From: Cohnella zeiphila
GTDB taxonomy: Bacteria > Bacillota > Bacilli > Paenibacillales > Paenibacillaceae
NCBI RefSeq assembly: GCF_014212055.1
Contig: NZ_JACJVO010000007.1
Location: 124,001-188,000, forward strand
Length of the DNA: 64,000 bases
Direction: 5' to 3'
Shown: positions 33,614-41,540 of the stretch, in pieces
Layout of the letters: every line of letters begins with the position of its first letter
How positions within the stretch are numbered: position 1 is the stretch's first letter
Made by a program: the position numbers and the translations under genes
The notes under the pieces: model-generated
The model's database searches: none
What the model saw: the letters and a program-made list of their open reading frames with translations, nothing else
What the model was told of the DNA's origin: nothing

Positions 33614-34495
33614 GTGGGTACGACGAAGCAGGAGATTGTCCTCTCGGCCGGCAAGCTGTTCGCGCTGCGCGGCTTTCCGGACGTGTCGATCCAGGACATC
33701 GCCGACGATTGCCGGATAGCCAAAGGCTCCGTCTACAAATATTTTCCGTCCAAAGAAGATTTGTTCAACGAAGTGTTCGAGCAGATCTACGACCGGTATT
33801 TCGACGAAGCCGAGCGGATCCGGCGGCTGCCGGGGCTGACCGAACGGGAACACTTCGTGAAGCAGCTCGTGTTTCGCTTTCAGTATTTCCTGAATCACCG
33901 GCGCATCCTCGTGGAATACCAGGACTTGCCGATTCGTCAGGACGCCAAGTTCATGCCGCTGCGGCTCCGCATCCGCGGCCGGCTGATGAATTGGCATCAA
34001 GCGTGCCTTCTGAGCGTCTACGGAGAGCAGTTGAGACCGTATGTGTGGGATCTGGTGTTTCTTTACAAGGCGATGCTGAAAGAATATCTATACTGGCTGG
34101 CGCGGGAGCAGGAGCAGCTGTCCATCGAACGAACGGCCGAGTATATTCTGAAGCGGTTGGACGGCCTGTCCGCTCAGCTGATCGCGGAGGCGGAGCAGCC
34201 GCTGCTTACCGCCGCTTCGTTCGAGCGTTATCTTCATTGGGGGCGGGAAGGCGAGCCTCCGGATCGGGAGCAATGGATCGGGGCGCTGCTGGACAAGCTG
34301 GCGGAGAGCGTGAACGAGGTCGCCGTCGGCGATATCCAGCGGGGTGAATTGCGCGAATTGGCAAGCATCGTTCGCGAAGAAGCGCTCAAGGAGCAGCGGA
34401 GCCATCCGCTTCTGCTCGCCCTTCTCTCTTACTTGGAACGCGAGGAGGCGCTGCGAAGCCCGGCGGCGCAGCTTCGCCACGCGTTGATGCTGTAA
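33614..34495 (+). CDS. TetR/AcrR family regulator
   Basis: 293 residues, longer than the usual 190-230. HTH at the N-terminus: IVLSAGKLFALRGFPDVSIQDIADDCRIAKGSVYKYFPSKEDLF. The ligand domain is long and rich in Leu/Glu, with an extra C-terminal helical segment (LASIVREEALKEQRSHPLLLALLSYL). The start is GTG with AAAGGAGCG upstream. Divergent from the isochorismatase-exporter operon, its probable target. Confidence 0.9.
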   Translation: MGTTKQEIVLSAGKLFALRGFPDVSIQDIADDCRIAKGSVYKYFPSKEDLFNEVFEQIYDRYFDEAERIRRLPGLTEREHFVKQLVFRFQYFLNHRRILVEYQDLPIRQDAKFMPLRLRIRGRLMNWHQACLLSVYGEQLRPYVWDLVFLYKAMLKEYLYWLAREQEQLSIERTAEYILKRLDGLSAQLIAEAEQPLLTAASFERYLHWGREGEPPDREQWIGALLDKLAESVNEVAVGDIQRGELRELASIVREEALKEQRSHPLLLALLSYLEREEALRSPAAQLRHALML

Positions 34496-34534
34496 TGCCC
34501 CGTTACTTGGGCGCGGCGCGCTGCGGCATCTGCG

Positions 34535-34772
34535 CTTCGACCGGTCATTTCGATTGGTTTTTCCCGATCATGGCCATCTTCGTCGGGGCTTATTTTTTCC
34601 CGTTGGCGCCTCTTTTAAAAGTCAAGGCCCATTACCACCCTGCTCTGTCTGCTTGCGGCAGCCACACTGCTGCTCGCTCCAGCAAGAGGCTCGATCGGAG
34701 GGCGCGAGATTGTCGTCCGGTGGTCCGTCATGGGCTTTTGGCCTATTCCTGAACGGCAAAAGAATGCTTCAA
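34535..34772 (+). pseudogene. decayed small membrane protein gene
   Basis: Two frames carry successive pieces of what looks like one membrane protein. Frame one (about 34540-34630) reads HFDWFFPIMAIFVGAYFFPL then APLLKVKA. A different frame from about 34628 continues PITTLLCLLAAATLLLAP and then IVVRWSVMGFW. The helices and order resemble small Bacillota membrane proteins with a DWFFP opening. No start codon with a ribosome binding site, and a frameshift, so it is probably broken. The shift could also be a sequencing error. Confidence 0.45.
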
Positions 34773-34773
34773 C

Positions 34774-34827
34774 CAAAAAGACCTCTATCGAAATAGCTTC
34801 CGCTATTACGATAGAGGTCTTTTTTTG
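34774..34827. terminator. strong bidirectional terminator
   Basis: AAAAGACCTCTATCG and its complement flank an inner AATAGC-TTCC-GCTATT hairpin. T-tracts on both strands. Serves the prs-like gene on the minus strand. Confidence 0.92.
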
Positions 34828-34841
34828 CGCGGCTGTCCGGA

Positions 34842-35795
34842 TTATAGTCCCGACTTCGACAGCGTATCGATGGAACCGCCCTGCGTGTTGATCTGGATGG
34901 CGTCCGCGATCAGCTTGGCGATCGAGATTACTTTCAGCTTGCCGCCCGGGTGCTCAGGGTGCGCGATCGAATCCGTAACGGCCACCTGCTCGATATGCGG
35001 GTGATCCAGCAGCTCCAGCGCACGGTTGGTAAACAGACCGTGACTGGCGACCACGTAGCACGGAAGCGATCCTTCTTCCAGGAGCAAATCCACGGATGGG
35101 CGAACGGTTTTGCCGGTATCGATAATGTCTTTGATGATGATCGGCGTTCTGCCTTCCACGTCGCCGACGATCCTCATTCTTCTCCCCGCCGCCCGGTCGG
35201 CCGGATCGCCGACCATGATCGCGAAATGCGCGTCCAGCGAATTCGCCAGCTTCTCCGCCACGGTCGCCCGGCCCGGATCGGGCGATACGACGACGGGGCG
35301 CTTGAGGCCCAGCCCCTTCAGGTACGAGGTTGCTTTGTTCAACGAAGTCAGGTGATCGACCGGAATATTGAAGAAGCCTTGAATCGCGTCCGCGTGAAGA
35401 TCGAGCGTGATGATGCGGGAAGCTCCCGCCATGCTGAGCGAATCCGCGATCAGCTTGGCCGAGATCGCTTCGCGCGGAGCTCGCTTCCGCTCCTGCCTCG
35501 CATAACCGTAGTAAGGCATGATCACGTTGATCGTCTTCGCGGAAGAACGTTTGGCCGCGTCGATCATGACGAGCAGCTCCATGAAATGATCGTTGATCGG
35601 ATGCGACAGCGACTGCACGATGAAGATGTCGCAGGTGCGGATCGGCTCCTGGTACGCGACGTACACTTCCCCGCTCTTGAACCGGGACAGCTTCACGGCG
35701 CCCATCGGCAGGCCGAGCAGCTCGCATATTTTGGCGGTGAGCTGCGGATTCGAGGATCCCGAGAAAATTTTGACCTTGGAAGAGTTCACATTCAT
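34842..35795 (-). CDS. ribose-phosphate pyrophosphokinase paralogue with altered catalytic loop
   Basis: 317 residues, the normal Prs length. PRPP synthetase makes PRPP from ribose 5-phosphate and ATP. Much of the fold is intact: FKSGEVYVAYQEPIRTCDIF, PYYGYARQERKRAPREAISAKL, DLHADAIQGFFNIPVDHL. Two active-site segments differ from canonical Prs: the flexible loop DKRRPRPN is replaced by GDPADRAAG, losing the catalytic Lys/Arg, and the PRPP loop DDIIDTAGT is KDIIDTGKT. GGAGGTCG precedes the ATG. A canonical prs probably lies elsewhere; this copy may be low-activity or regulatory. Confidence 0.85.
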   Translation of the reverse strand: MNVNSSKVKIFSGSSNPQLTAKICELLGLPMGAVKLSRFKSGEVYVAYQEPIRTCDIFIVQSLSHPINDHFMELLVMIDAAKRSSAKTINVIMPYYGYARQERKRAPREAISAKLIADSLSMAGASRIITLDLHADAIQGFFNIPVDHLTSLNKATSYLKGLGLKRPVVVSPDPGRATVAEKLANSLDAHFAIMVGDPADRAAGRRMRIVGDVEGRTPIIIKDIIDTGKTVRPSVDLLLEEGSLPCYVVASHGLFTNRALELLDHPHIEQVAVTDSIAHPEHPGGKLKVISIAKLIADAIQINTQGGSIDTLSKSGL

Positions 35796-35847
35796 CGACC
35801 TCCGTTGCGAATGAATCCATTGTAGACCCCCTCGTCCCCGGAATGCA

Positions 35848-35885
35848 AGAACGAAGAACGCGCCTCCGGCAATTCAAGGCGCGTT
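35848..35885 (-). terminator. terminator of the modAB operon
   Basis: Minus strand AACGCGCC pairs with GGCGCGTT around a 13-nt loop, followed by CTTCGTTCTT. Confidence 0.7.
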
Positions 35886-35889
35886 CGAT

Positions 35890-36549
35890 TCACTCTTGGG
35901 AGCGTCTGGTGAACAGAAGAAGCAGAAAGGAAAAGAGCACGATGCAGGCGGTCCATGCCCAAGCCATCGAAGATTTGCCCGTGTCCACCGCGACGTAGAT
36001 GGCGGTCGGAATCGTCTGCGTCCGGCCGGGAATGTTCCCGGCGACCATCAGCGTCGCTCCGAATTCGCCCAGACAGCGGGCGAAGCCGAGAATGAAGGCG
36101 GACAGCAGCGCTCGCGAGGCGAGCGGCAGCGTAATATGCCGCAGCACCTGCCAATCGCTCGCCCCCGCGTTGCGCGCCGCGTCCTCCAGATTTCGGTCGA
36201 CGGAGGCGAACCCGACCTTGAGCGTCTGATAGGCCAGCGGGAAAGCGACGACGGTCGCCGCGACGACCGCCGCCCACCACGTGAACACGATCGGCGCTCC
36301 GAACAGCCATTCGATCGCGCGCCCGGCCCAGCTTCTGCGGCCGAGCAGCACGAGCAGCAGGAAGCCGACGACGGTAGGCGGCAGTACAAGAGGCAACAGG
36401 AACGCCGTCTCCACGAGCGTCTTCCCGTGGAACGACCGGCGCGACATCCGCCAGGCAATCGCCGTGCCGACGATGACGACGATGACGCTGGACAGCAGGG
36501 ACACTTGCAGCGACAGCCGAACCGGCGACCAGAATGCCGTCCCGTTCAT
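35890..36549 (-). CDS. modB: molybdate ABC transporter permease ModB
   Basis: 219 residues, five helices, BPD-type permease with the EAA loop DAARNAGASDWQVLRHITLPLA and the LARCLGEFGATLMVAGNIPGRTQTIPTAIY segment that is diagnostic of ModB. It begins 10 bases after modA. No ATPase gene (modC) follows; the operon ends at a terminator. An unlinked ATPase must energise it. Confidence 0.92.
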   Translation of the reverse strand: MNGTAFWSPVRLSLQVSLLSSVIVVIVGTAIAWRMSRRSFHGKTLVETAFLLPLVLPPTVVGFLLLVLLGRRSWAGRAIEWLFGAPIVFTWWAAVVAATVVAFPLAYQTLKVGFASVDRNLEDAARNAGASDWQVLRHITLPLASRALLSAFILGFARCLGEFGATLMVAGNIPGRTQTIPTAIYVAVDTGKSSMAWAWTACIVLFSFLLLLFTRRSQE

Positions 36550-36559
36550 GTCCGGCCGA

Positions 36560-37348
36560 TCATTCCGGCAGCGAGAAGCCGAACTTGACGAACACGTCCA
36601 GCGCGTCTTTGGACTGCAAGTATTCGTAGAAGTCTTCCGCTTCCGCTTCGTGCTTGGTCGCTTTGACGATGCCGATCGGATACGAAGCCTTCGTATAAGA
36701 AGCTGGATCCACCGCGAAGGCGACCTTCACCTTGTCCGACGTCAGAGCGTCCGTCTTGTAGACGAACCCTGCGTCGGTGTTGCCGGTCTCCACGTACTGC
36801 AAGACTTGGCGCACGTCCTTGGCTTGTACGGTCTTCGACCGGACCTGATCCCACAGACCGGCGGCGGTCAGCGCTTCCTGGGCATAGCTGCCGGCCGGGA
36901 CGCTCTCGGGGATGCCGATCGCCACCTTTTTCACTTCGTCCTGCGCCAGATCCGCCAGCGCTCCGATGCTGGCCCCTCCGTCCGCCGGGACGACGACGAC
37001 CAGCTCGTTCTCCAGCAGCTCGGCGTGCTTGCCGTCTTCGATCAGGCCCTTCCCGACCAGCGCATCCATGTTTTTGTCGGCCGCGGAAAGGAACAGGTCC
37101 GACGGCGCCCCTTGTTCGATCTGCTGCTCCAGCGTGCCGGAGCCTCCGAAATTGAACGTCAGCTTGACGTTCGGATGGTCGGCCTCGTACGTTTTCTGAA
37201 TCTCCGTCAGCGCGTCCGTCAAGCTGGCGGCCGCCGAGACGGTCAGTTCCGTCGTCTCCTTCGGATCGGAGGATGACGACGAACCGCCGCAGCCTGCCAG
37301 CGCCAGCGTCGCGGCTGCGAGCAGCGCTCCGACTCCAAGCTTCTTCAT
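36560..37348 (-). CDS. modA: molybdate-binding lipoprotein ModA
   Basis: 262 residues. Lipoprotein signal with LALAGC (Cys20). Binding-protein core: LTVSAAASLTDALTEIQKTYEADHP, NFGGSGTLEQQIEQGAPSDLFLSA, YVETGNTDAGFVYKTDAL. These match ModA oxyanion-site segments. GGAGGAGGGG lies upstream of the ATG. Divergent from an HTH regulator with a molybdate-binding-like domain, which probably controls it. Confidence 0.93.
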   Translation of the reverse strand: MKKLGVGALLAAATLALAGCGGSSSSSDPKETTELTVSAAASLTDALTEIQKTYEADHPNVKLTFNFGGSGTLEQQIEQGAPSDLFLSAADKNMDALVGKGLIEDGKHAELLENELVVVVPADGGASIGALADLAQDEVKKVAIGIPESVPAGSYAQEALTAAGLWDQVRSKTVQAKDVRQVLQYVETGNTDAGFVYKTDALTSDKVKVAFAVDPASYTKASYPIGIVKATKHEAEAEDFYEYLQSKDALDVFVKFGFSLPE

Positions 37349-37432
37349 TCCAACCCCTCCTCCATGTCCTTCATCCCCGTTCCATTTCCTCGTCCCCGTC
37401 CGATTCTCTTCCCTTTGTGCTACAATCAAGCT

Positions 37433-37445
37433 GATCATAACGATC
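37433..37445. promoter_or_regulatory. operator-like dyad between modA and its regulator gene
   Basis: GATC-ATAAC-GATC in the divergent intergenic region, extended imperfectly by GC on each side. Candidate site for the HTH-binding-protein fusion. Confidence 0.4.
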
Positions 37446-37474
37446 GGCTGCGAATCTAAGCGAGGAGGATGCGA

Positions 37475-38428
37475 ATGTCCGGAGACCTGTCTTACACCAC
37501 CGAAGAAATCGCCCGGCTGCTCAAAATTTCGAAGTTGACGGTCTACGATCTGATCAAAAAAGGCGAGCTGCCGTCCTATCGGGTCGGCAAGCAGATGCGG
37601 GTCGACGCGGTCGATCTGGAAGCGTACAAAAGGCGGATGAAGGGACTCCAGAGCGGCGCCTCCGCGCTCCAAGCCGATTCCCGCGCCGCCCCCGGACTTT
37701 CCGCGCCCGCCGGAAGCGGAGTCCGTCAATTGGTCATCACGGGACAGGACATCAGTCTGGACATTCTGGCCAGCCGGATCGAACGGACCTTACCCGGCGT
37801 CCGGCCGCTCCGCTCTTACGCCGGCAGTCTCGACGGCCTGATCTCGATGTATCGCGGCGAGTCGGATATCGTCAGCACGCACCTGCTCGACGGCGATACC
37901 GGAGAATATAACCTCCCCTACATCCGCAAGCTGCTCATCGGCCTCTCTTACCTCGTCGTCAACCTGCTCTCGCGTCCGGCGGGACTGTACGTGCGCCAGG
38001 GCAATCCGCTCGGCCTCTCCGGCTGGAAGGACCTCCGCAGCCCCGGTCTTCGGCTCGTCAACCGCGAGCGCGGCTCGGGCGCCCGCGTCCTGCTCGACGA
38101 ACAGCTGCGCCTGCTGGGCATCCCGTCCGGCGATTTGAACGGCTACGATACGATAGAGACAAGCCATATCGCGGTCGCCGGCCGGGTCGCCTCCGGCGAA
38201 GCGGACGTCGGCGTCGGCACCGGGAAAGCCGCTTCCATCGTCGGGCAAGTCGACTTCGTTCCGCTTGTCTCCGAACGGTACGATCTTGTCCTGCTCAAGA
38301 AGCCGGAAAATCGCGGCTGGATCGACTCGCTGCTCGGAATTCTGCGATCCGGCGAGTTCCGGGGCGAGCTGTCCGCCCTGTCCGGGTACGACTTGTCCCA
38401 GACCGGAAACGTCTTGTTCGAAGTTTAA
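37475..38428 (+). CDS. HTH (excisionase-type) regulator with substrate-binding domain
   Basis: 317 residues. Residues about 5-55 form a MerR/excisionase-like HTH (LSYTTEEIARLLKISKLTVYDLIKKGELPSYRVGKQMRVD). After a Ala/Ser/Pro linker comes a PBP-like (PF12727) domain of about 230 residues (DISLDILASRIERTLPGV, RESDIVSTHLLDGDTGEYNLPYI, VNRERGSGARVLLD, AGRVASGEADVGVG). This fusion typically accompanies mod genes and acts as a molybdate- or tungstate-responsive repressor. ATG 37475 follows GAGGAGG at good distance. Divergent from modA. Confidence 0.87.
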   Translation: MSGDLSYTTEEIARLLKISKLTVYDLIKKGELPSYRVGKQMRVDAVDLEAYKRRMKGLQSGASALQADSRAAPGLSAPAGSGVRQLVITGQDISLDILASRIERTLPGVRPLRSYAGSLDGLISMYRGESDIVSTHLLDGDTGEYNLPYIRKLLIGLSYLVVNLLSRPAGLYVRQGNPLGLSGWKDLRSPGLRLVNRERGSGARVLLDEQLRLLGIPSGDLNGYDTIETSHIAVAGRVASGEADVGVGTGKAASIVGQVDFVPLVSERYDLVLLKKPENRGWIDSLLGILRSGEFRGELSALSGYDLSQTGNVLFEV

Positions 38429-38441
38429 TTAGATCTAATTA
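38426..38441. repeat. 16-bp AT-rich perfect palindrome at the regulator stop codon
   Basis: TAATTAGATCTAATTA begins at the stop codon of the HTH regulator in an AT-rich patch unlike its surroundings. Meaning unknown. The rest of 38442-38528 holds no gene. Confidence 0.5.
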
Positions 38442-38528
38442 TAATTAAACCTTACGAATTATCATTAATATAGCGTGATCCTTGCCTGAATGCAATAGAT
38501 GCCGGCTTCCGCGAAAGCGGCCATAGAG

Positions 38529-38568
38529 AAGACGCCCGCGCCGATATCCGGCCGGGCGTCTTTCGTTT
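38529..38568. terminator. terminator between convergent genes
   Basis: AAGACGCCCG pairs with CGGGCGTCTT; TCGTTTT follows on the plus strand. Confidence 0.75.
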
Positions 38569-38592
38569 TGCGGCGATCGAAGCCGCTTCTTC

Positions 38593-38934
38593 TCATTTGG
38601 GCTTCTTAGGCGTATCGCTCCCGCGATTTTGCAAAGTCTGCAGGTAGTCGTCCAATCGATCGAAGCGTTCTTCCCATAGCCGGCGGAACGAGTCCAGCCA
38701 TTCGTCCAGCTCCCGGAACGGCTCGGGCCGCAGCTTGTAAATCCGCCGGTTCGCCACCGCTTTCGCTTCCACGATTCCCGCCTCGTTCAGAACGCGGAGG
38801 TGCTTGGAAGCTTGCGGCTGTCTCAAATGAAGCCGATCGCCGACTTCTCCGACCGTCAAAGGACCGGTTCGAAGCAGTTCGACGATATGCAGCCGGTTGG
38901 GCTCGGCCAGCGCAGTCAACGTTGCCGCATTCAT
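38593..38934 (-). CDS. ArsR family repressor
   Basis: 113 residues. Winged helix: LTALAEPNRLHIVELLRTGPLTVGEVGDRLHLRQPQASKHLRVL, wing with KAVANRRIYKL. No metal-binding cysteines. C-terminal helix WLDSFRRLWEERFDRLDDYLQTL resembles ArsR proteins paired with AHSA1 proteins, but no such partner is adjacent. Upstream GGAGGAGG and a promoter with a palindromic GAATATTC in the spacer suggest autorepression. Confidence 0.9.
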   Translation of the reverse strand: MNAATLTALAEPNRLHIVELLRTGPLTVGEVGDRLHLRQPQASKHLRVLNEAGIVEAKAVANRRIYKLRPEPFRELDEWLDSFRRLWEERFDRLDDYLQTLQNRGSDTPKKPK

Positions 38935-39002
38935 GTCTCGGATTCCTCCTCCTTCCGATGATTTGGAGATTCGTTTTCCCGGTGCGACCGGTCTCTTTCT
39001 TT

Positions 39003-39031
39003 AATATACTCCACTCGGAATATTCTTGTAA
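39003..39031 (-). promoter_or_regulatory. promoter of the ArsR gene with overlapping operator
   Basis: TTACAA and TATATT on the minus strand, 17-bp spacer. On the plus strand GGAATATT occurs twice 15 bp apart (from 39018 and 39033); the first forms part of a GAATATTC palindrome lying within the spacer. Confidence 0.6.
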
Positions 39032-39102
39032 GGAATATTTTGAACAAAAGAAAAAGCCCGGCAGGGTCACGGGACCGAACCGAGCGGTTGCGGGACGACG
39101 CC

Positions 39103-39486
39103 TTACGTCGTTACGACGGTCGTGGAGGTCGGCGCGAAGGTGGCCAGTTCCAGGACGACCGGCGTTCCGGTGACAATGGCGCTTCCGCCGGCCGGCACGG
39201 CGACGGCCAGCGAGCCCGTTCCGGCCGCTCCAGGCGTATAGGTGCTGATCCCGTCCATCTGCAGCACGCCGTTCACGGAAACCTGGAAGTAGCTGTTCCC
39301 CGCTTCAAGTGCCGGCAGCTCCGTAACCGCGGCTCCGGAATCGTCGAAAAACGATCCCGCGTCGATCGTCAAGGTCGCGCCGGCCGCCGTATCCGCCGTC
39401 GTCACGTAAAAGTACTTGCTCGAGTCCGGTCCGACCGCGGTCGTCGTCGCGGCCCCGACGAACAGCTTCATCAGTTGCAATGCCAT
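39103..39486 (-). CDS. DUF4183 domain protein (probable spore-surface protein)
   Basis: 127 residues made almost only of a DUF4183 domain: small, Thr/Ala/Gly-rich beta-structured protein (YFYVTTADTAAGATLTIDA, FFDDSGAAVTELPAL, GNSYFQVSVNGVLQMDG). DUF4183 is found at the C-termini of collagen-like exosporium/coat proteins in Bacillota. No signal peptide, as usual for mother-cell-made coat proteins. AGGAGGGGG precedes the ATG. A second DUF4183 gene lies upstream. Confidence 0.82.
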   Translation of the reverse strand: MALQLMKLFVGAATTTAVGPDSSKYFYVTTADTAAGATLTIDAGSFFDDSGAAVTELPALEAGNSYFQVSVNGVLQMDGISTYTPGAAGTGSLAVAVPAGGSAIVTGTPVVLELATFAPTSTTVVTT

Positions 39487-39610
39487 GAATTCCCCCTCCT
39501 CTCCGATTGAAAGTCCCTTGGCTTCCCTGTCGGGGGGAGACAGGTCCTATTTATGTTATTCGGCTTCCATTCGGCTGCTCGGGCGAATCCAGTCCGTCAG
39601 CCTCCTATTT

Positions 39611-40255
39611 TCAACCGGCGAGGACGACAAGGTTGACCGATTCCAGCGCGATCGTCGTTCCGGCGGCGATCGACTGCCCCGTCGCGCGAAGAAGCAGGCC
39701 TTCCGGTCCGACGGCATAAAGCCCGCCCTGCTGGATCACGCCGTTCACGAACAGATTGAAGTAGCCGGAAGCCGCGGAAACAGGCCATTCTTCCGCTTCC
39801 TCCCCCAGATCGTCCACGAATAGATCCGCAGGCAGAACCAATTCCCGGGACAAGGACAATTCGGAAGAGGGAATGAAGAAGAAACGCCGGACGACCGGCC
39901 GGACGATCAAGGCCGGCGGCGGATTCGGACCCGGAGGCCCCTGCGGTCCGGGCGGACCCGGAACGCCTCTCTCGCCGTCCCGGCCCGGCGTCCCCTGCGC
40001 GCCGGGGCTGCCGGCGGCTCCCGGCATTCCGGGGTCGCCGATCGGTCCCGCCGGGCCGGCGCCGCCGGCAAGCGTGCCGCCGCTCGGAAAGGCGCACTTG
40101 GCGCGATGCGGACGACCGATTGGTCGCGCCGCCTGCCGCCGCTTGCGCCGCGCAAGCTTTTTGCTCCTTCCGGCCCTGCAAGGCCGGCAGCGGCGGAGAC
40201 GGCGCTTCCTTGTACGGACAAGCGCTCTTTTGCGGATAGCCGCCACCTCCAGCAC
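39611..40255 (-). CDS. collagen-like protein with DUF4183 C-terminus
   Basis: 214 residues. Residues 1-60 are very basic ([15 protein letters not shown]). Residues about 64-110 are about 15 Gly-X-Y triplets ([30 protein letters not shown]). The C-terminal about 100 residues are DUF4183 ([22 protein letters not shown]). This is the layout of BclA-type spore filament proteins in reduced form. Start uncertain: GTG 40255 is the first in frame after GGGG. A SigK-like -10 (CATACATTG, 40279-40287) lies just upstream. The 40256-40628 gap otherwise holds only the divergent promoter regions. Confidence 0.78.
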   Translation of the reverse strand: MLEVAAIRKRALVRTRKRRLRRCRPCRAGRSKKLARRKRRQAARPIGRPHRAKCAFPSGGTLAGGAGPAGPIGDPGMPGAAGSPGAQGTPGRDGERGVPGPPGPQGPPGPNPPPALIVRPVVRRFFFIPSSELSLSRELVLPADLFVDDLGEEAEEWPVSAASGYFNLFVNGVIQQGGLYAVGPEGLLLRATGQSIAAGTTIALESVNLVVLAG

Positions 40256-40628
40256 CCCCGGAAAATTTTCGCTTGGATCAATGTATGCTTTCGCCTCGCC
40301 GGACGAATGGGACGCAAAACCAGAAAACTTCCTTTTATGGAAAGGGCGCTCCGATCGTCCAAGCCCCGAAATCGGGCCGGACGGACTCCGAAAGACCCGA
40401 TCAAGCCGCCCCTGGAGGCCGCCTCATTCGCATGTTTTCCCGCTAATATGAAAATATTTTAATGAGAAATCCCCGACTCCTCGACCGAAACGGCGCCGAA
40501 ATGCTCTTGTTGCGACAAATAAACAAACAAAATGAACAGAGCCTTTGACAAGCTTTGCGATCGCTTCTCAGTACAATCAGGTTAAATCTCCCCACGCCTG
40601 GCACAAAAAAAGTACGAGGAGTGATCCC

Positions 40629-41465
40629 ATGCTGAATCGGAAATCCGGTTTGATCGGCTTGTATCTGGCCGCATTCTTTGCGATATTCGTCATCTTCGGC
40701 ATCTCGCACGCCTCTCACGCTTCGGCTGCCTCGAGTTCATCCGCGCCGGCGAAGCTCAACCCGGCTTCCTATGTCACGACCGCTTATTTCCTCAACGTCC
40801 GGGCCGACGCTTCCAACCGATCCAAAATCATCGATGTCGTCTCCAAAGGAACCGTGCTCTCCGTTATCGGCCAATCCGGCAGTTGGCTCCGGCTGGAAGG
40901 CGGCGGATACGTGCACGGTTCCTATGCCGACCGGCTCGATCGGCCCGTCAAGCCCCCGTCCGAACGGACCGTCGCCAGCATCGCCCCGGCCGTCCTGTCG
41001 GCGGATCCGCCCAAGCCCGCCCGCGCGCTCGTGATTCGCAAGCCCGACTCCAAAGTGCAGACGGCTTCCGGTCTGACGGAAGAAGGAATCAAAGAGATTT
41101 TCGCCGGCACCAAGCTGGAAGGCCAAGGATTGGAAAAAGCCGTGCTGGAGGTGGAGGCCGACTACGGCGTCAACGCCTTCTTCACGATCGCGGTCATGAA
41201 GCTGGAGAGCGGCAACGGCGGCAGCAAGATCGCCCGCACCCGCAACAATTTGTTCGGTCTGAACTCAAGCAACGGCACCGGTTATCTTCGCTTTGAATCC
41301 AAGGAAGAAAGCGTTCGCAGATTCGGTCAGCTCATCTCCAAAAATTACATAGGCAAAGGCTATACGACGATCGAGAAAATCGCCCGGAAATACTGTCCGG
41401 CCAACTCCAAATGGTCGTCGCTGGTGAAGAATGTCATGAAAAGCGATTACAAGAGCAGCGCCTGA
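40629..41465 (+). CDS. secreted SH3b-glucosaminidase (GH73-type cell wall hydrolase)
   Basis: 278 residues. Signal peptide (LIGLYLAAFFAIFVIFGISH, then SHASA). SH3b domain about residues 45-105 (TTAYFLNVRADASNRSKIIDVVSKGTVLSV). C-terminal glucosaminidase domain about 145-275 with EGQGLEKAVLEVEADYGVNAFFTIAVMKLESGNGGSKIARTRNNLFGL, where the Glu in LESGNG is the expected catalytic acid. Cleaves GlcNAc-beta-1,4-MurNAc linkages in peptidoglycan. ATG 40629 follows GAGGAG. Its products could feed the amino-sugar salvage locus downstream. Confidence 0.88.
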   Translation: MLNRKSGLIGLYLAAFFAIFVIFGISHASHASAASSSSAPAKLNPASYVTTAYFLNVRADASNRSKIIDVVSKGTVLSVIGQSGSWLRLEGGGYVHGSYADRLDRPVKPPSERTVASIAPAVLSADPPKPARALVIRKPDSKVQTASGLTEEGIKEIFAGTKLEGQGLEKAVLEVEADYGVNAFFTIAVMKLESGNGGSKIARTRNNLFGLNSSNGTGYLRFESKEESVRRFGQLISKNYIGKGYTTIEKIARKYCPANSKWSSLVKNVMKSDYKSSA

Positions 41466-41481
41466 GCGCCGCCTTCTATGC

Positions 41482-41520
41482 AGCAGCCGCCTTCCCTTTT
41501 ACGGGAGGCGGCTGCTTTGA
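41482..41520 (+). terminator. terminator of the glucosaminidase gene
   Basis: AGCAGCCGCC pairs with GGCGGCTGCT; TTTGACG follows. The T-run is short. Confidence 0.65.
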
Positions 41521-41540
41521 CGTTTCGGGCGGCCGCTCCG

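Noticed and set aside
34495..34752. Intact 85-codon gene after TetR
   Set aside because: No ribosome binding site and the protein-like signal switches frame midway; recorded as a probable pseudogene instead.
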